Below, piece after piece: positions 53,627 to 62,025 of a DNA stretch of 64,000 bases. Both the position numbers and the translations under genes were made by a program. Source of the stretch: Micromonospora_H sonneratiae (lineage in GTDB: Bacteria; Actinomycetota; Actinomycetes; Mycobacteriales; Micromonosporaceae); NCBI RefSeq assembly GCF_042679305.1, contig NZ_JBHTMP010000014.1, positions 74,955 through 138,954 of the forward strand. The letters are read 5' to 3'. Below the pieces are notes generated by a model. It was given only the letters and a program-made list of their open reading frames with translations. It ran no database searches and was not told the DNA's origin. How positions within the stretch are numbered: the stretch's first letter is position 1; each line of letters begins with the position of its first letter.

Positions 53627-54967
53627 TCAACTTTTGCGCAGGAACCGGTCGAGCACCCGCACGCCGAACTGTAGCCCCTCCACCGGTACCCGCTCATCAA
53701 CGCCATGGAACAACGCGGAAAAGTTGAGATCCGGGGGCAGCCGCAGCGGCGCGAAGCCGAAACAGCGGATCCCCAACCGGTTGAACGCCTTGGCGTCGGT
53801 CCCGCCGGAGAGCATGTACGGCACCGGCCGGGCACCCGGATCCTCGGCCCGCAGCGCCGCCGACATCGCCTCGACCAGCGCACCGTCGAAGGTCGTCTCC
53901 AGCGCGGGCTGCCGGTGGATGTACTCCACGTCCAGGTCCGGGCCGATCACCTCACGCAACTGTTCCAACAGGAGTTCCGACTGGCCGGGCAGGCTGCGAC
54001 AGTCGATAGTGGCGGTTGCCCGACCAGGAATCACGTTGTCCTTGTAGCCGGCGTCGAGTCGCGTCGGGTTGGCGGTGTTGCGAATGGTCGCGCCGATGAT
54101 GTTCGCGATCGGGCCGAGCTTGGCGATCGCCACCTCCGGGTCGTCCGGATCGAGTTCGATCCCGAGCAGTTCGGACACCTCGGTCAGGAAGGCACGTACG
54201 GTGGGCGTGACCACGACCGGGAAGCGGTGACGCCCGACCCGGGCCACCGCCTCGGCAAGCGCGGTCACGGCGTTGTCGTCGTGGACCATCGAGCCGTGAC
54301 CGGGGCGCCCACGGGCGTGCAGCCGCAGCCAGTCGATCCCCTTCTCCGCGGTCTCGATGAGATAGAGCCGCACGTTCTCGTTGACGGAGTACGAGAAACC
54401 GCCCACCTCACCGACCGCCTCGGTGCACCCGTCGAACAGTTCCCGGTGCTGTTCGACCAGGAAGTGCGCCCCATAGTCGCTACCGGCCTCCTCGTCGGCG
54501 GTGAAGGCCAGCACGATGTCGCGGGGCGGGCGTACCCCGGTACGCTGCCAGTCCCGTACGACGGCCAGCACCATCGCGTCGAAGTCCTTCATGTCGATCG
54601 CGCCCCGGCCCCACAGGTAGCCGTCCTGGACCTCACCGGAGAACGGGTGCACCGACCACTCGGCGGCGTCGGCGGGCACCACGTCGAGGTGCCCGTGCAC
54701 CAGCAGAGCGTCCCGTCCGGGATCGATGCCGGGAATCCTGGCGATCAGGTTGGCCCGCCCGGGGGCGGACTCGTGGATCCGGGACTCGACACCGACCTCG
54801 GCAAGCTTCTCGGCGACGTACTCTGCGGCGACCCGCTCGCCGGCGCTGGTGGCGTTGTCCCCGGTGTTGCTGGTGTCGATGCGCAGCAGGTCCCGACAGA
54901 GGTCGACGACCTCGTCGACGGCGCTCGGACCGGTTGGCGCGGCGTGGCTCGTCATGCGGTTCTTCAT
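53627..54967 (-). CDS. M20-family metallo-peptidase/deacylase
   Basis: The di-zinc hydrolase signatures are clear: LLVHGHLDVVPADAAEW, GRGAIDMKDFDAMVLAV, LAFTADEEAGSDYGAHFLVE, a lid-domain GRPGHGSMVHDDNAVTALAE, and the final His ligand region LSGGTDAKAFNRLGIRCFGF. At 446 residues it fits the ArgE/DapE/CPG2-like group. The physiological substrate is undetermined. The ATG at 54967 or the ATG at 54955 may start translation; TAGTGAT lies just before the former. Confidence 0.9.
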   Translation of the reverse strand: MKNRMTSHAAPTGPSAVDEVVDLCRDLLRIDTSNTGDNATSAGERVAAEYVAEKLAEVGVESRIHESAPGRANLIARIPGIDPGRDALLVHGHLDVVPADAAEWSVHPFSGEVQDGYLWGRGAIDMKDFDAMVLAVVRDWQRTGVRPPRDIVLAFTADEEAGSDYGAHFLVEQHRELFDGCTEAVGEVGGFSYSVNENVRLYLIETAEKGIDWLRLHARGRPGHGSMVHDDNAVTALAEAVARVGRHRFPVVVTPTVRAFLTEVSELLGIELDPDDPEVAIAKLGPIANIIGATIRNTANPTRLDAGYKDNVIPGRATATIDCRSLPGQSELLLEQLREVIGPDLDVEYIHRQPALETTFDGALVEAMSAALRAEDPGARPVPYMLSGGTDAKAFNRLGIRCFGFAPLRLPPDLNFSALFHGVDERVPVEGLQFGVRVLDRFLRKS

Positions 54968-55461
54968 ATCACTACGGCCTGCTCCGGGCCGAACCCCACG
55001 AGCCGCCCGGCTGGACCCACCTCACCGCCCCGACGGAACAACAGCCCGGGTGGGACACCGCACGCTGACGGGCACGCCCGGTGGCCATCGGACGTACGAG
55101 TGGTGGAACGGCTCCCGGTTCGAAGGTGGTCATGTCGTGTCACGGTTTACCGCATCGGGCGCGGGGCAACGATCGAAATGACATCCGGCAACATCTGAAG
55201 GGACATGCCGGCAACCGCCGACACGGACCGACGGGTCGCCGGATGCTCGCCCACCGCCCACGGCAACAACTCCTGACATGCGATCAGCTACCACATAGCA
55301 GCTGACAGGAGCCTCCTACACATCGAGAACCGACGACTCCTGGACCAACACGCAGTTAATGCACGTCGATGTCCTTTCGGTTGTTTTTCAGTTTTCTTTC
55401 GGAGGATCTTTCATGACCAAAGGTCTTCCGGTGAATCCTGTCCTGGTCCTACCGTCACGTT
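54968..55461. other. 494-bp divergent gap before the LysR gene
   Basis: No gene is firmly supported. An AT-rich tract (about 55370-55415) with GGAGG and an ATG at 55413 looks like a translation start, but the frame runs into the LysR gene out of frame. An imperfect inverted repeat with CAGCTA and TAGCAGCTG lies at about 55283-55302 and could bind the LysR protein. Confidence 0.45.
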
Positions 55462-56457
55462 ATGAACCTGGAGCTACGGCACCTGAAGGTGGTCTGTGCG
55501 ATAGCGGAGACCGGCAGTGTGACCAAGGCTGCCTCGACGCTGGGGCTGGCCCAACCGGCGCTCACCGCACAACTGCAACGCATCGAGCGCACCCTCGGCG
55601 GTGTGCTCTTCGAACGGGACCGGCGCGGCGCACGTCCCACCGCCCTGGGCGAACTGGTACTGGCCCGGGCCCGGGTGCTGCTGCCGGCCATGAAGGGCCT
55701 TCAGGACGAGGCGGTCCGGTTGGCCGGGGCCGGCACGACGATGAGCCGCTACCGGTTCGGCGGGGTCAACAGTCCGATCCTCGGCCGGCTCGTACATCGA
55801 CTGACCACCGAACAGCCACACGCGCAGATCAGCACGTACGCCTCGTGGTCCGTGGACGAGTTGGCCCAACTCGTGCTCAGCGGCCGAATTGACTACATCC
55901 TGGCCGGGGTGTGCGGCGACTCAACACCGTCCGCCGACCCCAACATGGCCTGGCGGTCGATCGCCATGGAGCCGGTCTTCGTCCTCCTGCCGGAGCGGCA
56001 TCCACTCACCGCCGGCAACGAGATCCACCTGGCCGAACTGAAGCGCGAACAGTGGGTGGCCGCACCCGGGGACGGTTGCTTCGGTGACTGTTTCGCCGCC
56101 GCCTGCGCCCGCGCCGGCTTCACCCCCCGCAAGATGTACGAAACCGACGTGCGGGGATGCATCGATCTGGTGGACACCGGGGCAGCGGTGGCACTGTGCC
56201 AGGCCACCTTCCGTTCCACGCCCGGCCTGGTGACCCGGCCACTGGCCGGCGTACCGCTACGTTGGCGGCTGCTCCTCGGCTGGCACCCGGACGCCCCGGC
56301 CTCGTCCACCGCCGACCGGGTACTGGCCCACGCGGTGTCCGCCTACCTCGACACCCTCGAGCAGAACCCCCGCTACCTGGCCTGGTTGCGACACAATCCC
56401 GAATTCGGCGTACGACAGCAGACCGCACCCACGGTCACACCACTGAGCGTGACGTGA
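55462..56457 (+). CDS. LysR-family transcriptional regulator
   Basis: The 331-residue regulator has the N-terminal LysR helix-turn-helix (LELRHLKVVCAIAETGSVTK then AASTLGLAQPALTAQLQRIE, residues 3-42) and a periplasmic-binding-type effector domain with PVFVLLPERHPL and RGCIDLVDTGAAVALC. The ligand is not predictable. TACCGT (55450-55455) lies 6 bases before the ATG, giving a leaderless start. Its divergent neighbour is the M20 peptidase, a possible target. Confidence 0.92.
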   Translation: MNLELRHLKVVCAIAETGSVTKAASTLGLAQPALTAQLQRIERTLGGVLFERDRRGARPTALGELVLARARVLLPAMKGLQDEAVRLAGAGTTMSRYRFGGVNSPILGRLVHRLTTEQPHAQISTYASWSVDELAQLVLSGRIDYILAGVCGDSTPSADPNMAWRSIAMEPVFVLLPERHPLTAGNEIHLAELKREQWVAAPGDGCFGDCFAAACARAGFTPRKMYETDVRGCIDLVDTGAAVALCQATFRSTPGLVTRPLAGVPLRWRLLLGWHPDAPASSTADRVLAHAVSAYLDTLEQNPRYLAWLRHNPEFGVRQQTAPTVTPLSVT

Positions 56458-56536
56458 AGCAGAAGTCGCCACCCGCACCGGTCGCGCACCATTCGGGCGC
56501 CACAACCGCCGGCTGCGAAAGGGGGACGGGGTTCTG

Positions 56537-56821
56537 GTGGCTGCCAGCAAGTGCGAAGCCGCCGACACCGGGTACGCACCGGACATGAGCGACCTGTACC
56601 AGCCTGCGGACGATCGGGACACCGCCCGCCGGATCGCCGCCGCGCACACCTCCGTATCCAGGGACGTGGAGGACTTCCTCGGGCGGCTGCCCGCAGTGCC
56701 CACGCCGGCCGACATCGCCGAATACGCCGCCCTGGTCGCCCGGGAGGAACTGGTACGCGCCGAACGGCAGGCGGCGGCTGCCGCCGCAGGGCTGGAGATC
56801 CAGAGCGTCGGTACGGAATAG
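56537..56821 (+). CDS. hypothetical small helical protein
   Basis: About 94 residues, or 78 if translation starts at ATG 56585 (MSDLYQPADD). The body is helical and Ala/Glu/Arg-rich (ADIAEYAALVAREELVRAER). No known domain was recognised. GTG 56537 has a G-rich ribosome binding site. It follows LysR on the same strand and is followed by a terminator. Confidence 0.5.
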   Translation: MAASKCEAADTGYAPDMSDLYQPADDRDTARRIAAAHTSVSRDVEDFLGRLPAVPTPADIAEYAALVAREELVRAERQAAAAAAGLEIQSVGTE

Positions 56822-56841
56822 CACCGGGCGAGCACGGAAAA

Positions 56842-56868
56842 GGTCGACGGCGATGATCGCCGTCGACC
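56842..56868. terminator. bidirectional terminator
   Basis: A perfect 12-bp inverted repeat (56842-56853 with 56857-56868) around a 3-base loop, flanked by AAAA on the left and a CTTT stretch on the right, lies between convergent genes. Confidence 0.8.
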
Positions 56869-56907
56869 GACTTTCTGGGTCTGGGCAGTTCTCCCTCCCA
56901 CAACCGT

Positions 56908-57258
56908 TCAGCGCTGGTTCAGTGGGTCGTGGCCCAGGTTCATCAGCGAATGCCGCCACTGCTCGTCACGTAGCCCCTCCTCGGGCGGCCCGTCGAGCAG
57001 ATCCTGGATCTCCACGACGGTCTCCCGCATCACCTGGATGTCCTCCGCGGTGAGGTCGACCTTGCGCTTGCCGAGGATCGACAGGATGTGCCGGCCGGGC
57101 TCCGGTAACCCGAGATGCGGCTCCGGCTCGAACGCCTCCTCGCCGGACCCCTGGACCATCAGCCAGGTACGCAGTTGGTCGGAGGTGACGTTGACACAGC
57201 TGTGGAAGTCCTCCCAGAGCTGCTCGACCTCCGGCTCGATACGGCTCTCCCGCGCCAT
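56908..57258 (-). CDS. DUF3140 family protein
   Basis: A 116-residue helical protein: EVEQLWEDFHSCVNVTSDQL, LRTWLMVQGSGEEAF, then ILSILGKRKVDLTAEDIQVM. This matches DUF3140, short actinobacterial proteins of unknown function. Its ATG overlaps the stop of the upstream 58-codon gene by one base (TGATG), and the clpC-like gene lies just before, so the three form an operon. Confidence 0.78.
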   Translation of the reverse strand: MARESRIEPEVEQLWEDFHSCVNVTSDQLRTWLMVQGSGEEAFEPEPHLGLPEPGRHILSILGKRKVDLTAEDIQVMRETVVEIQDLLDGPPEEGLRDEQWRHSLMNLGHDPLNQR

Positions 57259-57434
57259 CAGCGCTCCTCCCGAGGGGTGATCCGCGGTTCCACAGGTTCC
57301 CCCTCGTTCCAGTCCACATCGACGGTGGCCTTCGGCTGCTCCTTCTTGACCCGGCCCGGGTTGGCCGTTCTCGGGGTATGGAGCACGGCGTCGGTCTTCA
57401 GCGTCTTCTCGTGTTCTTCCTCGGGTTCTGTCAT
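57258..57434 (-). CDS. 58-residue charged hypothetical protein
   Basis: A short gene read from ATG 57434 to the TGA at 57260-57258. The product, starting MTEPEEEHEKTLKTDAVLHT and containing VKKEQPKATVDVDWNEGEPV, is highly charged and probably disordered. AGGAG lies 7 bases before the ATG. It is sandwiched between the clpC-like gene (15-bp gap) and DUF3140 (1-bp overlap), which supports it being real. Function unknown. Confidence 0.6.
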   Translation of the reverse strand: MTEPEEEHEKTLKTDAVLHTPRTANPGRVKKEQPKATVDVDWNEGEPVEPRITPREER

Positions 57435-57449
57435 GTCGGACTCCTCTCC

Positions 57450-59990
57450 TCAGCTGGCCGCCGCAGCCGCCGCGCTGCGCTCGCCCTGCGACACCTCGAA
57501 TGTCAGCGAGCCCTCATGGGCCCCGATGGTGACCCGTTGCCCCGGCACGAGAGATCCCTCGAGCAGCATCCGGGAGAGCCGGTTGTCGACCTCGCGTTGG
57601 ATGGTCCGGCGCAGGGGTCGGGCCCCGAATTCCGGCTGGTGCCCGTGCTCGGCGATCCAGTCCACCCCAGCGGTGGTGAATTCCACGATGATGTCCTGGG
57701 CGTGCAGTCGCCGGCGGGTCTCCTCCAGCAGCAGTTCGGTGATCTGGCGCAGTTGCTGGGCCTCCAGCCGACGGAAGATGATGATCTCGTCGATGCGGTT
57801 GAGGAACTCGGGCCGGAACTGCTCCTGCAGCCGGCGCATCAGCCGCTCGCGCAGTTCGGAACTCTCATGTTCGTTGTCACCGTTTCCGCCGAACCCGACA
57901 CTGCGCTGGGTACCGGTGATCAGTTCTGAGCCCAGGTTGCTCGTCATGATCAGAACAGTGTTGCGGAAGTTGACCGTGCGGCCCTGGCTGTCGGTGAGCC
58001 GGCCCTCGTCCAGCACCTGCAACAGGATGTTGAACACGTCGGCATGCGCCTTCTCGATCTCGTCGAGCAGCACCACGGCGTACGGACGGCGGCGCACCGC
58101 CTCGGTCAACTGCCCCGCTTCCTCGTACCCCACGTAACCGGGCGGGGCACCGACCAGTCGGCTCACCGTGTGCCGTTCCTGGAACTCGCTCATGTCCAGC
58201 CGGACCATCCGGTCGGGCTCACCGAACAGCGCCTCGGCCAACGCCCGGGCCAACTCGGTCTTGCCCACCCCGGTCGGGCCGAGGAACAGGAAGCTGCCCA
58301 TCGGCCGGTCCGGATCGGCCAGTCCGGTACGCGACCGCCGGACCGCCTCGGCGATGGCGGCGACCGCATCGTCCTGTCCGATCACCCGCTCGTGCAGGTG
58401 TCCCTCCAACCGCAGCAGCCGGTCCCGCTCCTCCTCGGTCAACTGGCTGACCGGAATGCCGGTGGCCCGGGAGACCACCTCGGCGATCTCCTGCGGGCGT
58501 ACCTGGGGCACCTCGTGCTGCTCACCGTTGCCGCGCGCCGCCTCGATCCGTTCCTGGATCTGCTGCAACCGGTCACGCAGTTCGGTGGCCCGCTCGTACT
58601 GTTCGTCGGCGACCGCCTGGTCCTTGTCCCGGCGTACCTCCTCGAGCTCCCGCTCCAGGTCGCGCACGTCGCCAGCGGGGGTACGGATGCGCAGCCGGAC
58701 CCGGGCGCCGGCCTGGTCGATGAGGTCGATCGCCTTGTCGGGCAGGAACCGGTCGGTGATGTACCGGTCGGCCAACTCGGCGGCGGCCACCAGTGCCTCG
58801 TCGACGAAGCGCACCTGGTGGTGGGCCTCGTAACGGTCCCGTAGCCCGCGCAGGATGGTCACCGTGTCGTCGACCGACGGCTCCGGCACCAGGACCGGTT
58901 GGAACCGCCGGGCCAACGCGGCGTCCTTCTCGATGTACCGCCGGTACTCGTTGAGCGTGGTGGCACCGATCACCCGTAGGTCGCCCCGGGCCAGCGCCGG
59001 CTTGAGCATGTTGCTGGCGTCCATGCCGCCCTCACCGCCACCGCCCGCGCCGACCAGCGTGTGCATCTCGTCGAGGAAGACGATCAACTCGTCACCGTGC
59101 GCCCGGATCTCGTCGATGACCTTCTTCACCCGTTCCTCGAAGTCGCCCCGGTAGCGGGTGCCCGCCACCAGGCCGGCCAGGTCGAGCTGGATCACCCGCT
59201 TACCGAGCAACGTCTCCGGGACGTCCCCGTCGATGATGCGCTCCGCCAGCCCCTCCACGATCGCCGTCTTGCCGACGCCGGCCTCGCCGATCAGCACCGG
59301 ATTGTTCTTGGTACGCCGGGACAGGATCTCCACCGCCTGCTCGATCTCGTCGCTGCGGCCGATCACCGGGTCGATCTGGTCGGCCATGGCCAGGTCGGTC
59401 AGGTCCTGGCCGTACTGGTCGAGGGTGGGTGTCCCCCGGTCCGGCCGGGCGGCGGGCATCCCCCGCTCCGCTCCGGCGGCCTGGAGCGACTGTGGCTGCA
59501 CCCGGCTGGAGGCCAACATCCGGCCGGCGGGGGACTCCGGATTGAGTGGCAGGGCCATCAGGATGTGTTCCGGGGCGATGTACGACGCGCCCATCGCCCG
59601 GGACAGCTTGTGCGCGTCGAGCAGCGCCCGCTTGGCCGCCGGGGTGAGGGACAGGTTCGCCGGGAAGTCACCGGGCGGCGCGGGTTGGCCGGCGGGCGGC
59701 CCGCCCAACGCGCCCAGCAGCGACTCCGGGTCGGCGCCGGCCCGACGGATCAGGTCACGCAGCGGCTCCCGTTGCAGTGCCGCCCACAGCAGGTGGTCGG
59801 TGTCCAGGTCGTTGCTGCGCGCCTGGGCGGCCCGGCGAGCGGCGTCCGCCAGCAGTTCACGGGCGTCCGCGGTCATCAACCGGGTGATGTCCACCCGCTG
59901 CGCCGGGCGGCGACCCTCGATCCGGCCGAAGTACCTGGCCAGAAACTCGTCCCAGGGGTCGGTGCCGAACTCACCGGGTCCCTGTGCCAT
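57450..59990 (-). CDS. ClpC-like AAA+ chaperone, second paralogue type
   Basis: The 846-residue protein has an unusual N-terminal tag (DPWDEFLARYFGRIEGRRPAQ) before the Clp_N repeats. AAA-1 follows with Walker A GEAGVGKTAIVEGLAERIID and Walker B LIVFLDEMHTLVGAG, a UVR-type coil (EQYERATELRDRLQQIQERI), and AAA-2 with GPTGVGKTELARALAEALFG and VVLLDEIEKAHADV. The domain order is that of ClpC, but the N-terminal tag suggests the stand-alone actinobacterial paralogue rather than housekeeping ClpC1. No IGF/IGL-type ClpP-binding loop was located with certainty. It heads an operon with two small genes. Confidence 0.9.
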   Translation of the reverse strand: MAQGPGEFGTDPWDEFLARYFGRIEGRRPAQRVDITRLMTADARELLADAARRAAQARSNDLDTDHLLWAALQREPLRDLIRRAGADPESLLGALGGPPAGQPAPPGDFPANLSLTPAAKRALLDAHKLSRAMGASYIAPEHILMALPLNPESPAGRMLASSRVQPQSLQAAGAERGMPAARPDRGTPTLDQYGQDLTDLAMADQIDPVIGRSDEIEQAVEILSRRTKNNPVLIGEAGVGKTAIVEGLAERIIDGDVPETLLGKRVIQLDLAGLVAGTRYRGDFEERVKKVIDEIRAHGDELIVFLDEMHTLVGAGGGGEGGMDASNMLKPALARGDLRVIGATTLNEYRRYIEKDAALARRFQPVLVPEPSVDDTVTILRGLRDRYEAHHQVRFVDEALVAAAELADRYITDRFLPDKAIDLIDQAGARVRLRIRTPAGDVRDLERELEEVRRDKDQAVADEQYERATELRDRLQQIQERIEAARGNGEQHEVPQVRPQEIAEVVSRATGIPVSQLTEEERDRLLRLEGHLHERVIGQDDAVAAIAEAVRRSRTGLADPDRPMGSFLFLGPTGVGKTELARALAEALFGEPDRMVRLDMSEFQERHTVSRLVGAPPGYVGYEEAGQLTEAVRRRPYAVVLLDEIEKAHADVFNILLQVLDEGRLTDSQGRTVNFRNTVLIMTSNLGSELITGTQRSVGFGGNGDNEHESSELRERLMRRLQEQFRPEFLNRIDEIIIFRRLEAQQLRQITELLLEETRRRLHAQDIIVEFTTAGVDWIAEHGHQPEFGARPLRRTIQREVDNRLSRMLLEGSLVPGQRVTIGAHEGSLTFEVSQGERSAAAAAAS

Positions 59991-60079
59991 GAGCTGTCCC
60001 CCTTACCCGCACGCCACAGTCGGCGTGGGCTACCCGGCGGCTGCGCTGGCAAACGTGCCGGGATGGCAGTCTGGGGCGT

Positions 60080-60457
60080 ATGGACACCGAGCCACTGCTG
60101 GTCGTGGACGCGGCCAACGTCGTGGGTTCCCGCCCTGACGGCTGGTGGCGGGACCGGGCCGCAGCCACCGTCCGGCTCCGGGACGCCCTGGCCCCGGTCA
60201 CCCACACCGGCCTGCCCGGCCTGCCACCGCCGGTCGAGGTGGTCCTCGTCGTGGAGGGGGCGGCCCGGCAGGTTCCGGGTACCGCCGAGGTACGGGTGGT
60301 CGCCGCGACCGGATCCGGCGACGACGCCATCGTCGATCTCGTCCGTACGGTGGCGGACGGCCGGTCGTGCGTGGTGGTCACCGCGGATCGGGTGTTACGG
60401 GACCGGGTCGCCGGGTTACGGGCACAGGTACGGGGTCCTCGCTGGCTGCTCGGCTGA
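60080..60457 (+). CDS. NYN/PIN-like domain protein
   Basis: The 125-residue protein starts LLVVDAANVVGSRPDGWWRD (the DxxN metal-site motif of NYN/YacP-type nucleases), has VEVVLVVEG and ends with ATGSGDDAIVDLVRTVADGR and VVVTADRVLRDRVAGL, supplying further acidic residues. A small RNase role is likely by family. It is divergent from the clpC-like gene, 89 bp apart. Confidence 0.78.
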   Translation: MDTEPLLVVDAANVVGSRPDGWWRDRAAATVRLRDALAPVTHTGLPGLPPPVEVVLVVEGAARQVPGTAEVRVVAATGSGDDAIVDLVRTVADGRSCVVVTADRVLRDRVAGLRAQVRGPRWLLG

Positions 60458-60888
60458 CCCGTGCCGCCGGTAGCACCGGCCGGTCACCCGGCCCCACCGG
60501 CGACGACTCACCCGGCCCTACCGGCGGCGACAGCACCGATCGGTCAGTGGCGGCGCCGGACGATCAGCGGCGGCAACAACCGGTAAGTGGCAGCGCCGGA
60601 CGATCAGCGGCGGCAACGACCGGTAAGTGGCAGCGCGTCGGTCTCCTACACACACCCGCGATACCACCGGTCGCTGCCACAGTCACGGACCAACCGCCCA
60701 ACGGCGGATGTCGGAGATCCGACTGTACGACCGGCGGCCCCAGAGCGGTCCCGCTCGACCTCGCCCTCTATCGTGCGGGTGGCCACCGAGCCGGACCGGA
60801 CACATGGACAGCTTCGACCCACTACCGGATGATCGGCCCGATCGGGATAGGCTCTGAGGATAGCCCTCCCCGCCCCCAGGAGGTCGTT
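60458..60888. other. 431-bp gap with short tandem repeats
   Basis: No gene is supported. The left half is made of short tandem repeats (see 60541-60636, and a 24-bp unit repeated once near 60484-60531). The right half precedes the next operon and contains AGGAGG at 60878-60883. Confidence 0.5.
60541..60636. repeat. 40-bp tandem repeat, 2.4 copies
   Basis: Units at 60541-60580 and 60581-60620 differ at few positions and a third partial copy covers 60621-60636. The core CGCCGGACGATCAGCGGCGG is identical in the full copies. There are no spacers. Function unknown. Confidence 0.8.
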
Positions 60889-61149
60889 GTGGCAAGCGTC
60901 GCCGAGCTGAAGGCCGCCATCGACGCCGCCCTCCAACAGATCGGTGACGGTCAGACTGCGGTCCAGGCGGCCAGCGAGAAGCTGACCGAGGCACAGCAGA
61001 CGCTGGCCGGCGCCCTGGAGGGCAGTGGGCACGAGACGGTCAACGCCGCTCAGGCCTCACTGTCCCAGGCGACCCAGGAACTGGAAGAATGCCTCGCTGC
61101 GACGCTGGCCGCGGTCGAGCAGGCACAGATCTACGTCTCGACACTCTGA
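60889..61149 (+). CDS. 86-residue helical-hairpin protein (WXG100-size)
   Basis: The protein is almost wholly helical: AELKAAIDAALQQIGDGQTA through QTLAGALEG, a short SGHE turn at about residues 47-50, then NAAQASLSQATQELEECLAA to the end. Its size and hairpin layout resemble WXG100/ESAT-6-like proteins, though no Trp-x-Gly motif is present. It begins at GTG 60889 with AGGAGG 5 bases upstream, and is followed 6 bp later by the next gene and then the FtsK/EccC-like ATPase. A role as substrate or partner of that ATPase is inferred. Confidence 0.65.
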   Translation: MASVAELKAAIDAALQQIGDGQTAVQAASEKLTEAQQTLAGALEGSGHETVNAAQASLSQATQELEECLAATLAAVEQAQIYVSTL

Positions 61150-61155
61150 TCCGCC

Positions 61156-62025
61156 ATGTCGATCATCGAGGAACTGGGCGCACAGATCAGGGCCACCTCC
61201 GACGAGCTACCGGTGGCCCTGATAGTGCAGATCCTCGAGCGGCTCGGGCAGGCCTCGGAACGGCTGCGCTGGGTGCGCCAGGAGTCCGCCGACCCGATGG
61301 GCGTACCGGAACTGTCCGCCGCCATCGAGCATGCGGAGACCGCTGGCCACGCTCTCCGCGTGGCCCAGGACCAGTTGGCCAGCTACCTGGTCGCGATCGG
61401 TCTCGGCCAGGACGGCCCGGCCGCGCCACCGGCCGAGCGACGCCCGGGCCCGGCCGGTCCGCCGGCCGGTGAGGTCGGTGGGGTGCCCGATGGTCGCGGT
61501 TCCCGGACGGTACGCCGCTGGTGGGCGGTCCGGGTGGCCGAGCTGACCGGCGGTCGGGAGACCCCGGTGGCCGAGCCGAGCCAACGGGTCACCGACGCCG
61601 GGGAGTTGCTGCGCCGGGTGGCCGCAGAGGTACGGTCCGGTGACCGTGGACGGCTGCATGCCGAACTGCGGGACGTGGACGCCAACGTCGGCCTCAACCT
61701 GGCGGCGGTGGCCCCACCGATGCTGCGGGACCTGGCCGCCGAACTGCTGGGGCATCCGCCCCGGGCGAAGGATCTGCCGAAGCTACGCGACGAGGTCAAC
61801 GGCGGGGTACGTGACCTGCTCCCCGGGCTGCCGCCGGCGGTGCTCGACACGGTGCTCACCCGGGTGTGCCGGATGCCTCCACCGAAGGACCCCCCGGAGG
61901 AGGTCGCCCAGCCGCATCCGGCCGATCCGGCGGTCGCCGCCGGCGTGCTGACCGGCCTGCTGCTACGCCGACTCGGCCGCGACGAGGAAGCGCTCACCGC
62001 AGCGACCCAGGAGAGCCGTGGCTGA
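61156..62025 (+). CDS. hypothetical protein of the FtsK/EccC-like operon
   Basis: A 289-residue protein in two parts. An N-terminal helical domain (IIEELGAQIRATSDELPVAL to LASYLVAIGLGQ) resembles the preceding small protein in style, and a Pro/Gly linker near residues 95-120 leads to a second helical domain (RRVAAEVRSGDRGRLHAELR; RDLLPGLPPAVLDTVLTRV). No catalytic motif is visible. It overlaps the ATPase gene by 8 bp, indicating coupling. I do not recognise the family. Confidence 0.65.
   Translation: MSIIEELGAQIRATSDELPVALIVQILERLGQASERLRWVRQESADPMGVPELSAAIEHAETAGHALRVAQDQLASYLVAIGLGQDGPAAPPAERRPGPAGPPAGEVGGVPDGRGSRTVRRWWAVRVAELTGGRETPVAEPSQRVTDAGELLRRVAAEVRSGDRGRLHAELRDVDANVGLNLAAVAPPMLRDLAAELLGHPPRAKDLPKLRDEVNGGVRDLLPGLPPAVLDTVLTRVCRMPPPKDPPEEVAQPHPADPAVAAGVLTGLLLRRLGRDEEALTAATQESRG

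Noticed and set aside
55081..55145. tRNA-like T-loop sequence (GGTTCGAA)
   Set aside because: No matching T-stem, anticodon or acceptor stems around it.
55413..55892. A 159-codon gene from ATG 55413
   Set aside because: After about 28 codons it is only the shifted reading of the LysR gene, so a full protein is not credible.
60541..60636. Possible CRISPR-like repeat
   Set aside because: Units are directly tandem with no spacers.
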